Shown here one piece after another: positions 1 through 9,035 of a stretch of 64,000 nt of DNA (its first letter is position 1; every line of letters starts with the position of its first letter). The position numbers and the translations under genes were made by a program. The notes under the pieces are model-generated. The model saw only the letters and a list, made by a program, of their open reading frames with translations, did not search any database and was not told where the DNA came from. Source of the DNA: UBA9300 sp964577305 (GTDB taxonomy: Bacteria; Bacteroidota; Bacteroidia; Bacteroidales; VadinHA17); the NCBI GenBank assembly GCA_964577305.1, contig CAZNYS010000005.1, positions 41,649 to 105,648 of the forward strand, in the 5' to 3' direction.

Positions 1-771
1 TTTACTACACTGGGTGATAATATTGACTGCCTGGCTGTTGATGGTAGTTTTGATGATTGCCAGAGGCTGGTGAAGGAAGCTTTTATAGATAATGAACTCA
101 GAAAAAAACGCAAACTGACATCGGCCAACTCAATAAATATTGGCAGATGGCTGCCCCAGTCATTCTACTATAGCTGGGGTTTGCTAAAGTGGGTAAAAGA
201 AAATCCCAGCATATTACCGGTTGTATCTGTACCAAGTGGTAATTACGGAAACCTCACAGCAGGTATGCTGGCGTATGAATCGGGTATGCCATTTACGGGG
301 TTTATTGCCGCTTCAAACATTAATAATACTATTCCCCTGTACCTGCGGTCAGGCATCTTTGAACCCAAGGAATCTGTGCAGACTATAACCAATGCAATGG
401 ATGTAGGTAATCCTTCAAACTTCGAAAGGATGAAATATATTGGCGGGACATGGAAAAATATCAATGAACTTGTATCTGCTTATGAATTCCGAGACCAGGA
501 AATACTTAAGTGTATAGAGAGAGTATATGATGAAACCGGTTATATCCTTGAACCACATAGTGCCACAGGATATATGGCGCTTGAAAAATCAAAACGTAAA
601 GGCTTCTTTATAGCTACCGCTCACCCTGTGAAATTTCTTGATGTAATCCCCGAAAAGATCAGGGAACAGGTTGAGCTACCTTCTCATTTCAGCAAATTTG
701 AGACTGAAGGGTCATCACTGGGCATGTCAGGTAATTACTTTGATTTCAGGGAATATCTTATAAAAGGCTAA
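1..771 (+). CDS. thrC: Threonine synthase, C-terminal part (5' end outside window)
   Basis: PLP-dependent enzyme converting O-phospho-L-homoserine to L-threonine in the cytoplasm. The frame is open from base 1 with no start, so the gene begins upstream; about 256 codons are visible. The segment has the family's SANSINIGRW stretch, the glycine-rich PLP-phosphate loop VPSGNYGN (bases about 226-250) and the closing ATAHPVKF motif, followed by a TAA stop at 769-771. The catalytic lysine lies upstream of the window. A GTG at 70 is in frame but internal, since homology continues before it. In many Bacteroidota thrC follows thrA and a homoserine kinase gene, which cannot be checked here. Identification is firm. 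Confidence 0.93.
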   Translation, partial: FTTLGDNIDCLAVDGSFDDCQRLVKEAFIDNELRKKRKLTSANSINIGRWLPQSFYYSWGLLKWVKENPSILPVVSVPSGNYGNLTAGMLAYESGMPFTGFIAASNINNTIPLYLRSGIFEPKESVQTITNAMDVGNPSNFERMKYIGGTWKNINELVSAYEFRDQEILKCIERVYDETGYILEPHSATGYMALEKSKRKGFFIATAHPVKFLDVIPEKIREQVELPSHFSKFETEGSSLGMSGNYFDFREYLIKG

Positions 772-776
772 GGTCC

Positions 777-798
777 CGAAAAAGCATATGCTTTTTCG
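777..798. terminator. Perfect palindrome after thrC, terminator-like
   Basis: A 22-base perfect palindrome centred on GCATATGC, with arms CGAAAAAGCAT and ATGCTTTTTCG, starts 6 bases after the thrC stop. The 3' arm contains five T residues. It is followed by a second weaker inverted repeat (ATTCTCGAATCGAAGATTCGG, in part). It could end thrC transcription, but there is no separate U tract. Confidence 0.5.
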
Positions 799-896
799 AG
801 GATTCTCGAATCGAAGATTCGGAACTGAGGCTAAGGCTAAGAAAAATTGCTTGTTGTTCAAATCGAGAATTGCTGTAACGTCATGTGTCAGCATGA

Positions 897-973
897 CAAA
901 TTACGCTCTGCTTACGCAGAGCAAATTACACGAGCAAAGCGAGCCAATTACGCGAACACAGTGAGCAAATTAC
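897..973. repeat. Short AATTAC-hairpin repeat array
   Basis: Four copies of CAAATTAC/CCAATTAC begin at 897, 922, 944 and 966, so the period is 22-25 bases. They are separated by small inverted repeats such as GCTCTGC-ttac-GCAGAGC and CGAGC-aaa-GCGAG. The array fills the gap between thrC and the next promoter. Related AATTAC-plus-hairpin sequences occur near 50478 and 63930. Function unknown; it has no coding potential. Confidence 0.6.
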
Positions 974-990
974 ATTATTTTTTAAAAAAA

Positions 991-1022
991 TTTGGATTAT
1001 TCAAAAACATGTATTAAGTTTG
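991..1022 (+). promoter_or_regulatory. Bacteroidota-type promoter
   Basis: TTTG at 991-994 and TAAGTTTG at 1015-1022 are separated by 20 bases, matching the Bacteroidota consensus TTTG-N19-20-TAnnTTTG. Initiation would fall near 1029, about 35 bases before the ATG at 1064. The in-frame TTG at 992 lies inside this promoter, which argues against it as a start codon. Confidence 0.65.
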
Positions 1023-1063
1023 TATTGCAAACTATATTATATTACAATTTAAATAACATCGCC

Positions 1064-1693
1064 ATGAAAAATAATTTAACCGGAAAAACACTTGAGAGAA
1101 ATACCTACAGAATGATTTACCGTGATGGTATTTTTGATCTCGCATTTGGATCAATGTTTATTATATACAGCATAAATATGTACCTGGATATTAATAATAT
1201 TGACACATCATTATTTATGAGAATCCTGATAGTCCCGGTTGTTCTTATTCTTGCCGCAATAAAGCTCCTCATTACCCAGAAAAGGATAGGATACGTGAAA
1301 TTCAAACGAAGCAGGAACAGGAAAAAACTGATCAGTTTTATTATCGCTACAGCAGCTCTTGTTTTTACAACAATCATTTACATACTGGCTGCAGGAGGTA
1401 AAATAAACTCATCGGACGGAAATGAATGGATTTCCCTGCTTATTGAATTCGTATTCCTTGTGTCTGTTTTTTTCCTGTTGGCGTATTATACCGATTATTA
1501 TAAATTCTATATTATCGGGCTTGCCATGGGTTTTGGTTCTCCTGTATCCATCTATCTTGAACCTTATCTTGGTACAAGGTATTACGGACTGGCATTGTTG
1601 TTTATCGTTGGGACAGTACTCATAGTATCAGGTATAATACTGTTAATCAATCTTTTAAACCAATTCCCAAAAAATCCCGATTATGAAGACTAA
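1064..1693 (+). CDS. Polytopic membrane protein of unknown function
   Basis: A 209-residue protein. The ATG at 1064 is chosen over the TTG at 992 because the latter lies in the promoter and the first residues after it look like untranslated sequence. Hydrophobic stretches suggest about six membrane segments: FDLAFGSMFIIYSINMY, the LFMRILIVPVVLILAAIKLLI region, FIIATAALVFTTIIYILA, LLIEFVFLVSVFFLLAY, and two more near the C terminus. A basic cytoplasmic loop (KFKRSRNRKK) sits between the second and third. I do not recognise the family. The gene overlaps the next one, a winged-helix regulator, by 11 bases, so the two are translated together; such membrane protein and regulator pairs are common in this phylum. 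Confidence 0.75.
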   Translation: MKNNLTGKTLERNTYRMIYRDGIFDLAFGSMFIIYSINMYLDINNIDTSLFMRILIVPVVLILAAIKLLITQKRIGYVKFKRSRNRKKLISFIIATAALVFTTIIYILAAGGKINSSDGNEWISLLIEFVFLVSVFFLLAYYTDYYKFYIIGLAMGFGSPVSIYLEPYLGTRYYGLALLFIVGTVLIVSGIILLINLLNQFPKNPDYED

Positions 1694-1994
1694 TCCAGAC
1701 TTTTCAATCATAGCCGGTATCAACAAGCTTATACATGAACCGGCACGCATGGCAATTATCAGCCTGTTATCAGTAGTTGAAGAAGCCGATTTTATCTTTC
1801 TTATGAACAGTACCGGCCTTACACAGGGAAACCTTTCTTCACACCTTGCCAGACTGGAAGAAGCAGGATATGTTGAAATCGAAAAGACATTCAAAGGCAA
1901 ACGGCCTCATACTGTTGCCAGGATTACAGATTCAGGTCAAAGAGAACTGGATCTTTACCTGAAAACCATAAAGGCATTCTTAAACTACTTCTGA
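1683..1994 (+). CDS. Winged-helix transcriptional regulator (HTH_34-like)
   Basis: A 103-residue stand-alone winged-helix protein. The pattern HEPARMAIISLL, then TGLTQGNLSSHLARLEEAGYV (recognition helix near residues 40-60), then the wing with RPHTVARITDSG, is typical of short MarR/ArsR-like regulators (winged helix DNA-binding domain, PF13601 type). No ligand-binding domain or metal-binding cysteines are visible. The start ATG at 1683 overlaps the end of the membrane-protein gene, implying co-transcription. It may control that gene pair; this is an inference from arrangement. A hairpin follows the stop. Confidence 0.85.
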   Translation: MKTNPDFSIIAGINKLIHEPARMAIISLLSVVEEADFIFLMNSTGLTQGNLSSHLARLEEAGYVEIEKTFKGKRPHTVARITDSGQRELDLYLKTIKAFLNYF

Positions 1995-2019
1995 TATTGC
2001 ATCGTAGGATTGAAAATTT

Positions 2020-2065
2020 AAGATTAACGATTTTAGAATTTCTTGAATCTTAAATCGTTAATCTT
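2020..2065. terminator. Inverted repeat between convergent genes
   Basis: AAGATTAACGATTT (from 2020) is complementary to AAATCGTTAATCTT (ending 2065), with a loop of about 17 bases. The two flanking genes converge here, so it can serve as a bidirectional terminator. The same core, AGATTAACGATTTTA, recurs alone at about 50213-50228, so it is also a dispersed repeat. Confidence 0.6.
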
Positions 2066-2078
2066 ATATCTTATATCA

Positions 2079-4403
2079 TCATCTTCCTGAAGTATTAACA
2101 GTGAATTCAAACTCTTCGGGCGGTTCTGCCCCCATCAGGTGTTTGACAAAATAATCCCAGCGTCTGCGCATCATATACGGTTCATTACTGAAACCATGGC
2201 CCCTGTTTGGAAATAATATCAGGTCAAAGTCCTTATTAGCTGCAATTAACTCATTTACAACCAGCAGCGTGTTATAGAATGGTACATTGGTATCCATTGT
2301 CCCGTGAGCAAGCAATAATTTCCCTTTAAGGTTGCCTGCCAGCAGCTGGTTTGCCTGGTTGTCATAATTGGTAGCTCCATCAGGATATTCTTCAAGTAAT
2401 CCCTGCCATTTCTCACCCCAGTCATCTTCATAGTTCCTGTTATCATGGTTACCAGCACAACTGACAGCCACCTTAAAGAAATCAGGATATCTCAGAATGG
2501 CATCGGTAGAAGCAAAACCTCCGCCTGAACTTCCATATATTCCAACTTTATCTATATCAATCCATTTATGTCTTTCGGCCAGTTGTTTCATCCCTGTTAT
2601 CTGGTCGGGCAGGCCATTATCCCCCATATTGCCGTAATATGTTTCGTGGAAGGATTTAGACCTCATCGGTGTACCCATTGCATTTATAGCCACAACGATA
2701 AATCCCAGTTCTGCAATTGCCTGGTTGTCGCCTCTTGAAGCATAAAAATTCATTGATCGAACGCTGCTTGACTGTGGTCCCGGGTAGATATAATTTATTA
2801 TCGGGTACTTTTTTGACTCGTCGAAATCAGACGGTTTAAACATAAGTCCGTACAGGTCTGTTTCGCCGTCTCGTGCTTTCACACTGAAAGGAACAGGTGG
2901 CACCCATCCCCCGGCAATTAATTCAGAGATATCTGCCTTTTCCAGGTCGAGAACGGCATCGTTTTCAATATCCCTGAGAATTGTTACAGGTGGCTCCACA
3001 GGTGTTGAATAGCTGTCAACAAAATACGAACCATCAGGGCTGAGGGAAATACTGTGAAATGCACTGTCTGGTGTATGAAGCATGAATTCTGATCCATCAG
3101 TTCTGACGCTGTAGAGGTACTGGAAGTATGGATTACCGGGTTCGCGACCGGCACCGGTAAAGTATATGGTTTTCTTATCCTTATCTATATAAAGTACATC
3201 CAATACTCTCCACTCTCCTTCGGTTATCTGGTTTTTCAATTCACCTGATGCAAGATCATGCAAATAAAGATGCCCCCAGTCGCTTTTTTGTGAATACCAG
3301 ATAAACTCATTTGTTTCAGGCAATATATGCCAGTTTATCATATTATGGCCCGATTCAAAAAAAGTTTCTTCAGTCTCTTCGAAAATATCCCCCACTCCAC
3401 CTGTATACGGATCAGCAACTCTCATGATTTCATTCTTATGATCCCTTGATGTTGAAACGAAAGCCAGTAACGACCCGTCGGGGCTCCATTCAACATCAGC
3501 GAATTCTCCACCTCCTGTTACTATGTGATCAGCTATTGTTGACCTGTGCTGGTCAGGTTCCATCTTCAATCTTACAACTTTCTGATTATCTAAATGAATA
3601 ACCACCCTGTGTATCCTGAATATTACGCTGTCTTCCGGCAAAGGATATTTCCATATTTCCGGTACCGGATGTCCGACATTTGTTGTTGCAAGGTACATTT
3701 CACCCACCCCTCTGCCATCATGCTGAAATGTGGCTATCATACGCGAATCGGGCGACCATAAAAGCACCGGAGTTTCCCTTCGGGCCCAGCCTGCATTATT
3801 GGTGGCATATCCGAAATCCTCAATCCCGTCATAAGTAAGCTGGGTTTCCCTCCCCGAGTTAAGGTCTCTTACCCAGAGGTTATAATCCCTGATAAAAGCT
3901 GCTTTTGACTTATCGGGTGATAATACAGCATTCCTGGTATCATAGTTATTATCATCCTCTTTACTTAATACATTCTCATTTATGTTGTAACTAAATCCCT
4001 GCCCTTCAATACTGAAAGAAACAGATTCCAGGTCTTCAGAAAAAGTAACAGATCTGAATGGAAGTTCATAAGCTTTGAAATCTTTCCCCAGTTCACCAGA
4101 AAGCTGGTCTGCCAGCTTCTCATGATCAAAAGCTGTTATGCGTTCCATAGCTTCGGCATTGACAAGTATAAATTCATTACCATCCGGTATATGGTTGAGG
4201 TACCAGAAATGATTGTCATCTATCCACTGTGGCCTGACATCAGCATTGTAGACCAATTGCGAGGTATGGGCTGTAAGCATGTTCTCAGCCCTCCTGTAAT
4301 CACTTTCCTTTATTGCTTTAACACTGTGGTCGTTAACACAGCTAACTGCCAGAAGAATTATTATTCCGGCGCTGATAAGAAAAGGTTTAAAAATTGTTTT
4401 CAT
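2079..4403 (-). CDS. S9 family peptidase, dipeptidyl-peptidase IV type lipoprotein
   Basis: 774 residues. The N terminus is a lipoprotein signal with lipobox LLAVSC (Cys22), so the enzyme is anchored in the envelope. Residues about 40-510 form the DPP-IV-like beta-propeller (repeats such as WSPDSRMIA, WSPDGSLLAFVS, LSPDGSYF). The C-terminal 250 residues are the alpha/beta hydrolase domain with GSSGGG (nucleophile Ser626), Asp704 in GTMDTN and His736 in NRGHG. Expected activity is release of dipeptides from peptides, probably after proline or alanine. Convergent with the regulator gene upstream and divergent from the chitinase-like gene. A second member lies at 36277-38583, with GKSAGG instead of GSSGGG. 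Confidence 0.92.
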   Translation of the reverse strand: MKTIFKPFLISAGIIILLAVSCVNDHSVKAIKESDYRRAENMLTAHTSQLVYNADVRPQWIDDNHFWYLNHIPDGNEFILVNAEAMERITAFDHEKLADQLSGELGKDFKAYELPFRSVTFSEDLESVSFSIEGQGFSYNINENVLSKEDDNNYDTRNAVLSPDKSKAAFIRDYNLWVRDLNSGRETQLTYDGIEDFGYATNNAGWARRETPVLLWSPDSRMIATFQHDGRGVGEMYLATTNVGHPVPEIWKYPLPEDSVIFRIHRVVIHLDNQKVVRLKMEPDQHRSTIADHIVTGGGEFADVEWSPDGSLLAFVSTSRDHKNEIMRVADPYTGGVGDIFEETEETFFESGHNMINWHILPETNEFIWYSQKSDWGHLYLHDLASGELKNQITEGEWRVLDVLYIDKDKKTIYFTGAGREPGNPYFQYLYSVRTDGSEFMLHTPDSAFHSISLSPDGSYFVDSYSTPVEPPVTILRDIENDAVLDLEKADISELIAGGWVPPVPFSVKARDGETDLYGLMFKPSDFDESKKYPIINYIYPGPQSSSVRSMNFYASRGDNQAIAELGFIVVAINAMGTPMRSKSFHETYYGNMGDNGLPDQITGMKQLAERHKWIDIDKVGIYGSSGGGFASTDAILRYPDFFKVAVSCAGNHDNRNYEDDWGEKWQGLLEEYPDGATNYDNQANQLLAGNLKGKLLLAHGTMDTNVPFYNTLLVVNELIAANKDFDLILFPNRGHGFSNEPYMMRRRWDYFVKHLMGAEPPEEFEFTVNTSGR

Positions 4404-4527
4404 AACATTTGCAAATTAAATTTCAGGATTTACTTTGAAAGTTAAGAATAAAATGAATACTTCAATATGTTAAATAAAATAGGTCAAAAAATGTATCTTA
4501 GGCATGTTAAAATAAAAAGATAATATA

Positions 4528-5760
4528 ATGAACAGATTACTTATTCTTATTATGTCAGGAATACTGGTCCTGTCATACTCATGCGGAACCAGGGATCAGT
4601 CAGGCAAGAAACTGGAGGTTGAAAATTACTTTTCAGTTGACAGTTCTGAGATAGCTGTAATGGCATATTACATGGCCAGGAATAATTATGCACCGGAAGA
4701 AATACCGGTTGGAAATCTAACCCACATAATTTTTTCATTCACTGAAGTGATAGACAATAAGATGGCTTTTAAGCATCCTGAATCAGGGGAAAATCTCAGG
4801 CAACTGGTAATACAAAGACAAAGGAACCCTGGCCTGAAAGTAATGGTCGCGTGCGGCGGATGGGGCGGATCGGGTGGATTCTCAGATATGGCTGCTACCG
4901 TGGAAAGTCGTATAATATTTGTTGAAAGCGTAATTGATTTTATCAATGAATATGATCTTGACGGATTGGATATAGATTGGGAATATCCGGGTTTACCGGG
5001 TATAGGTAATCCTTACCGGCCTGAAGACAAAGAGAATTTTACAGCTCTTATGAAAGAATTAAGGGAAGCAATGGACGCAACAGGGAAAAAGCTTACTCTT
5101 ACATTTGCGGCAGCAGGATGGGATAAATATTTCGATAATATTGAAACTGTTGAAGTAATGAAATACGCTGATTATATAAATCTAATGACATATGACTTTG
5201 TTGGCGGAAATCAACCTTATACTGCCCACCATACAAACCTTGGCCTTATAAGCCTTGACGACCTGAAAGGGACTGCTTACATGCAACATATCAATAACAG
5301 CATAATAAATAAGGATGAACCGGACTGGCAGCCCAGATCGATAGAAGGAATAGTGAATTTCTGTCTTGGACTTGGTGTCGATAAAGAACAGGTAGTAATA
5401 GGAGCTGCTTTTTATGGCAAGTCATGGAAGGTGAAAACGACAGAAAACAACGGTCTTTACCAGGCTGCCGAAGGTACCCAGAAGGGATGGGCATCATATG
5501 CTGCCATACGGGATAGTATGGAGAATAAGAATGGTTATACAAGGTTCTGGGACGAAAAAGCAAAAGCACCGTATATTTTCAATATGTCTGACAGCTTATT
5601 CATCACATATGATGATACCGTATCGGTAAGGCTTAAAGCCAGGTATGCAATTGACAATAATCTGGGCGGCATTATGTTCTGGGAGCAGTCGCAGGACACG
5701 AAAAAGGAACACAGTCTGCTGGATATAATCTTTGACGAGGCGGGAAATGGTGAGAAGTGA
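4528..5760 (+). CDS. Glycoside hydrolase family 18 (chitinase-like) lipoprotein
   Basis: 410 residues with a lipoprotein signal ending LSYSC (Cys19). The GH18 signature is clear: SxGG-type strand VMVACGGWGGSGGF (about 106-118), then the catalytic DxxDxDxE motif as DGLDIDWEYP at 145-154 with Glu152 as proton donor, and NLMTYDF further on. A chitinase insertion-like region precedes the late YGKSWKV strand. It should cleave beta-1,4 N-acetylglucosamine polymers or related glycans by substrate-assisted catalysis at the cell surface or in the periplasm. No carbohydrate-binding module is visible. The gene is divergent from the peptidase gene, with 124 bases between them. Whether the substrate is chitin, peptidoglycan-derived or N-glycan cannot be told. 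Confidence 0.92.
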   Translation: MNRLLILIMSGILVLSYSCGTRDQSGKKLEVENYFSVDSSEIAVMAYYMARNNYAPEEIPVGNLTHIIFSFTEVIDNKMAFKHPESGENLRQLVIQRQRNPGLKVMVACGGWGGSGGFSDMAATVESRIIFVESVIDFINEYDLDGLDIDWEYPGLPGIGNPYRPEDKENFTALMKELREAMDATGKKLTLTFAAAGWDKYFDNIETVEVMKYADYINLMTYDFVGGNQPYTAHHTNLGLISLDDLKGTAYMQHINNSIINKDEPDWQPRSIEGIVNFCLGLGVDKEQVVIGAAFYGKSWKVKTTENNGLYQAAEGTQKGWASYAAIRDSMENKNGYTRFWDEKAKAPYIFNMSDSLFITYDDTVSVRLKARYAIDNNLGGIMFWEQSQDTKKEHSLLDIIFDEAGNGEK

Positions 5761-5770
5761 ACCACTCGAT

Positions 5771-5948
5771 GGGGCTGTCTCATAAGTCCTCTAACTACCC
5801 CCTCCTCGACCTTACGGTCGGGATACCCCTCCTTTCAAAAGGAGGGGAAATGGCTGATATACAATACTATAACTTTCTCCTCCTCTTTAGAGGAGGAGTA
5901 CCCTGACCGACAGGTCAGGGGGAGGTGGTAGACTTATGAGACAGCCCC
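5771..5948. mobile_element. 178-bp fold-back, MITE-like element
   Basis: The ends are perfect 18-base terminal inverted repeats, GGGGCTGTCTCATAAGTC and its complement. Each arm carries two hairpins in the same order: one around GACC-ttac-GGTC or CTGACC-gac-GGTCAG, and one formed by CCTCCTTT-caa-AAGGAGG or CTCCTCT-ta-AGAGGAG. The whole element is therefore an imperfect palindrome with no coding capacity. It lies between two convergent genes and could also terminate transcription. I see no clear target-site duplication. Confidence 0.7.
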
Positions 5949-5961
5949 AATCAAGATGAGA

Positions 5962-6354
5962 CTAGAACAACTCCTTGGGGAATAGCACATCCTCTCCTTT
6001 TATGGCACCGTGCAAACGGTAATATACTTCTCCGGTGTTTGATTCAAGAAAAAAGTTCCACTGGTTAATCCCCGGGGTTTCTGAATGCGTCCTCCTCAGA
6101 TAAAGTCTTTCATTAATATTTAATTCCAGCTCACCATTCACATAAATACCTATTTTACCATAATTGGATTCCATTGTGGTTTTCAGCCAGACGACATCAG
6201 GATCAAGCAATCCTTCACCTTCAACACGACGGTAATCAAGTAAATTACCCACATACTTGCGTGTAACCATAAGCTGTTCCTCCTGAAAGCCAGGCTCACT
6301 GACCGAGCAGGCATTAATTATCACTAAAATCATTATAAGTCCAGCGATCTTCAT
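5962..6354 (-). CDS. Small lipoprotein of unknown function
   Basis: 130 residues with a lipoprotein signal: MKIAGLIMILVIINAC, Cys16. The rest is soluble and beta-rich, with WLKTTMESNYGKIGIYVNGE and WNFFLESNTGEVYYRLHG. No motif is recognised. It follows the MITE-like element and is followed, in its own direction, by the end of the chitinase-like gene on the other strand. The GC content and codon use look like the neighbours. Exported, probably envelope-anchored; function not assignable. Confidence 0.7.
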   Translation of the reverse strand: MKIAGLIMILVIINACSVSEPGFQEEQLMVTRKYVGNLLDYRRVEGEGLLDPDVVWLKTTMESNYGKIGIYVNGELELNINERLYLRRTHSETPGINQWNFFLESNTGEVYYRLHGAIKGEDVLFPKELF

Positions 6355-6564
6355 ATTTTTAAAATCATAACAATTAATATCAAATTTAAGAACTTCTGGT
6401 AAATATTTAAAATTCTTATTTATTTGAATGAAACAAGAGGATTAAACCTGAAATAATCCAGGAGTGCTCTGACCGAGATAATGCTTTTAGACACTCCATT
6501 AAATCCAGTGTAATTCTGCATTAATTTATGTGTAAATAAAATTCCAATTATCAATGTAAAATCA

Positions 6565-6572
6565 TATATTTG
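6565..6572 (+). promoter_or_regulatory. Possible -7 element upstream of GH31 gene
   Basis: TATATTTG matches the Bacteroidota -7 consensus TAnnTTTG. No TTTG is found at the expected -33 position, so the assignment rests on one element. Initiation near 6579 would give a leader of about 78 bases to the ATG at 6657. Confidence 0.4.
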
Positions 6573-6656
6573 TTTAATAAGTTCATATATGATTACTTTA
6601 TGTAAACAATGTTGAATATATTATTTGTGAGTTACACAACATTAAATCCTAAAGCC

Positions 6657-8978
6657 ATGAAATTCTTTTTAAGATCCTCCTTTCGAATTTACATCATTTT
6701 CCCTTTGCTACTAATGATGCTTGGCTCCTGTGGCCAGAAACTAATCATCCTGGATCAGTATGCAAGACTTGATATAAGGGAAGCCGGAGAGAATAGTGTC
6801 AGGATCACTCTTGTACCAACTGGTTTTGAGAGGGAATTTCCCTATACACCAGCTATTGCTGACCGCGAATATCCCGACGCTTCGATTAGTTTACACAGGC
6901 TGGGGAGAGCACTAAATAAAAAGGTGGGCAATCTATTAGTTGAGGTTGCCAATAATCCGCTCAAGGTAAAAGTAACCGATGAAGATGGTAGTGTTATTCA
7001 GGAATTAACCTTTCTGGAGAATGGAAGTATATCTTTCATGCTTGATGAATATCCGGTACTAGGCATGGGAGAAGGAGGGCCCAGGATGGGCGAAGACTGG
7101 AAAAATGAACCAATAGAATTTGACCGAAGAGGAAGATTGCATAAAATGGAACCGCGCTGGCAGTCAAATGCATATGGATCACGTAATCCTGTTGCCATGC
7201 TTGTCGGCACAGGAGGGTGGGGAATATTTGTAGCCACGCCATGGGTTCAGGTTGATCTTAGTAATGAAAAGCAGGGACAGTTTATCCCGAGAAGTTCCTT
7301 GAACCCTGAGAACGAAAAGCAAACTCAGAAAAACCAGCAACAGAATACCGGGAAAGGAGTACCTCCTCCTGAATATGAAATTCCAGGAGTATACGATCTT
7401 TATATTTTTGATGCCAATAACCCTGCAAATCTAATGAAAGACCTGTCAGGAATTGCTGGCCAGGCTGTTATGCCTCCCAAATGGTCCCTCGGCTATATGC
7501 AATCTCACAGGACTCTTGAAGATGAGGACCAGATGATAGAAATAGTGGAAACCTTCAGGGAAAAACAAATACCTGTTGATGCTGTAATCTATCTCGGAAC
7601 AGGATTCTGCCCAAGAGGATGGAATACTAAACAGCCTTCTTTCGACTTTAATCCTGAAGTTTTTAAGCGGGATCCTTCTGAAGTAATTAATGATCTTCAC
7701 GATCTGAATGTGAAAGTTTCCGTACACATTGTACCATGGGATCGCGATAAACTTCCAACACTGCATGGATCAATACCACCAAAGCATGGTGAAGAGCTTG
7801 ATGAGTCTCATATACTTAACTACTGGAAACAACATATTGAACTGGTGAACAGCGGCATTGATGCATGGTGGCCAGATGAGGGTGACTGGTTTAATCTTCA
7901 TGAGCGTATGAATAGACATCAAATGTACTATCAGGGCCCAATATACACTACCCCAGATGTCCGTCCATGGAGTCTGCATCGCAATGGTCACCTGGGTATA
8001 GCGCGATGGGGTGGTTGGGTATGGTCAGGTGATACTCAATCATCATGGAAAACTCTGGAAGGGCAGATCGCAGTGGGTATAAATCATTCCCTGAGTCTGT
8101 CACCCTACTGGGGTTCTGATATTGGAGGTTTTTATCCGGGAGAGAATTACACAGGGGAGATGTACGCTCGCTGGTTTCAATTCGGTGCATTCTGCCCATC
8201 ATTCCGTTCACATGGAAGGACATGGTGGACATCCCTCCCGTGGGGATTCGGCCTGAGTGAAATGGGGCCGCTGGAAAACAGGGGAAAAGAACCGAGTATT
8301 ACTGAGCTTAACAATCCAACTATTGAACCTGTTTGCAGACAATATGATGAACTTAGATATCAGCTGCTTACTTATAACTATACTCTTGCCTGGGAAGCTC
8401 GTCAGACAGGTATGCCTTTTATGAGGGCAATGTGGCTTCATTATCCGGATGATAAAATTGCCATAGGAAACGGAAGGCAGTATCTTTGGGGAAGAGACAT
8501 GCTTATAGCTCCTGTATTTGAACCAAATGCAACCCAATGGGAAGTATATCTTCCAGAAGGGAAATGGTACGATTGGTTTACAAACAGCATCCATGACGGT
8601 GGTCAGACAATTTCACGGAAGGTCGATCTTACGATCATGCCTATATATGTCAGGGCCGGAGCTATTATTCCATTTGATCCTATAAGACAATATGTTGATG
8701 AGGAAGTTCCAGATCCTGTTACAATAAGAATCTATACAGGCAATGATGGAAACTACACTCTTTATGAAGATGACGGAATTAGTAATGAATATCTTGAAGG
8801 AGAATACAGTCTTACTAATTTCACATGGCAGGATAGTAACAGAAAGTTGATTATTGAGCCAGAAGTGTCGACCAATCAATCGGAGTTTGGTGAAAAACTT
8901 TACAGGATTCTTATTTTGCCGGAAGGAATAACGAAAGATATAATATATAATGGAATACGTGAAGAATTTAATTTCTGA
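6657..8978 (+). CDS. Glycoside hydrolase family 31 lipoprotein (alpha-glucosidase/alpha-xylosidase type)
   Basis: 773 residues from the ATG at 6657, which starts directly at a lipoprotein signal (MMLGSC, Cys25). An in-frame ATG at 6609 would add 16 unlikely residues. Order: N-terminal beta-sandwich (about 40-265), then the GH31 TIM barrel beginning at KWSLGYMQSH. The nucleophile region is AWWPDEGDW (Asp407) and the acid/base region is WVWSGDTQSSW (Asp459); PYWGSDIGGF follows. The C terminus has the usual beta domains ending with a DUF5110-like strand set (YTLYEDDGIS). It probably trims alpha-linked residues from oligosaccharides in the periplasm or at the surface. It is 58 bases upstream of the GH127 gene and homologous to the second GH31 at 11137-13386. 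Confidence 0.92.
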   Translation: MKFFLRSSFRIYIIFPLLLMMLGSCGQKLIILDQYARLDIREAGENSVRITLVPTGFEREFPYTPAIADREYPDASISLHRLGRALNKKVGNLLVEVANNPLKVKVTDEDGSVIQELTFLENGSISFMLDEYPVLGMGEGGPRMGEDWKNEPIEFDRRGRLHKMEPRWQSNAYGSRNPVAMLVGTGGWGIFVATPWVQVDLSNEKQGQFIPRSSLNPENEKQTQKNQQQNTGKGVPPPEYEIPGVYDLYIFDANNPANLMKDLSGIAGQAVMPPKWSLGYMQSHRTLEDEDQMIEIVETFREKQIPVDAVIYLGTGFCPRGWNTKQPSFDFNPEVFKRDPSEVINDLHDLNVKVSVHIVPWDRDKLPTLHGSIPPKHGEELDESHILNYWKQHIELVNSGIDAWWPDEGDWFNLHERMNRHQMYYQGPIYTTPDVRPWSLHRNGHLGIARWGGWVWSGDTQSSWKTLEGQIAVGINHSLSLSPYWGSDIGGFYPGENYTGEMYARWFQFGAFCPSFRSHGRTWWTSLPWGFGLSEMGPLENRGKEPSITELNNPTIEPVCRQYDELRYQLLTYNYTLAWEARQTGMPFMRAMWLHYPDDKIAIGNGRQYLWGRDMLIAPVFEPNATQWEVYLPEGKWYDWFTNSIHDGGQTISRKVDLTIMPIYVRAGAIIPFDPIRQYVDEEVPDPVTIRIYTGNDGNYTLYEDDGISNEYLEGEYSLTNFTWQDSNRKLIIEPEVSTNQSEFGEKLYRILILPEGITKDIIYNGIREEFNF

Positions 8979-9035
8979 TTTATTTAAAAATTTCTCTTTG
9001 GTATCCGTAATAACCCAAACTGTAAAATATTCAAT

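Noticed and set aside
243..464. Antisense open frame inside thrC
   Set aside because: It is fully inside the strongly conserved thrC frame and has no recognisable motif.
897..973. AATTAC array as a CRISPR array
   Set aside because: Repeat units are only 8 bases, the period is 22-25, the intervening sequence is palindromic rather than unique, and there are no cas genes.
992..1063. TTG start adding 24 residues to the membrane protein
   Set aside because: The TTG lies inside a good promoter, and the added residues look like untranslated leader.
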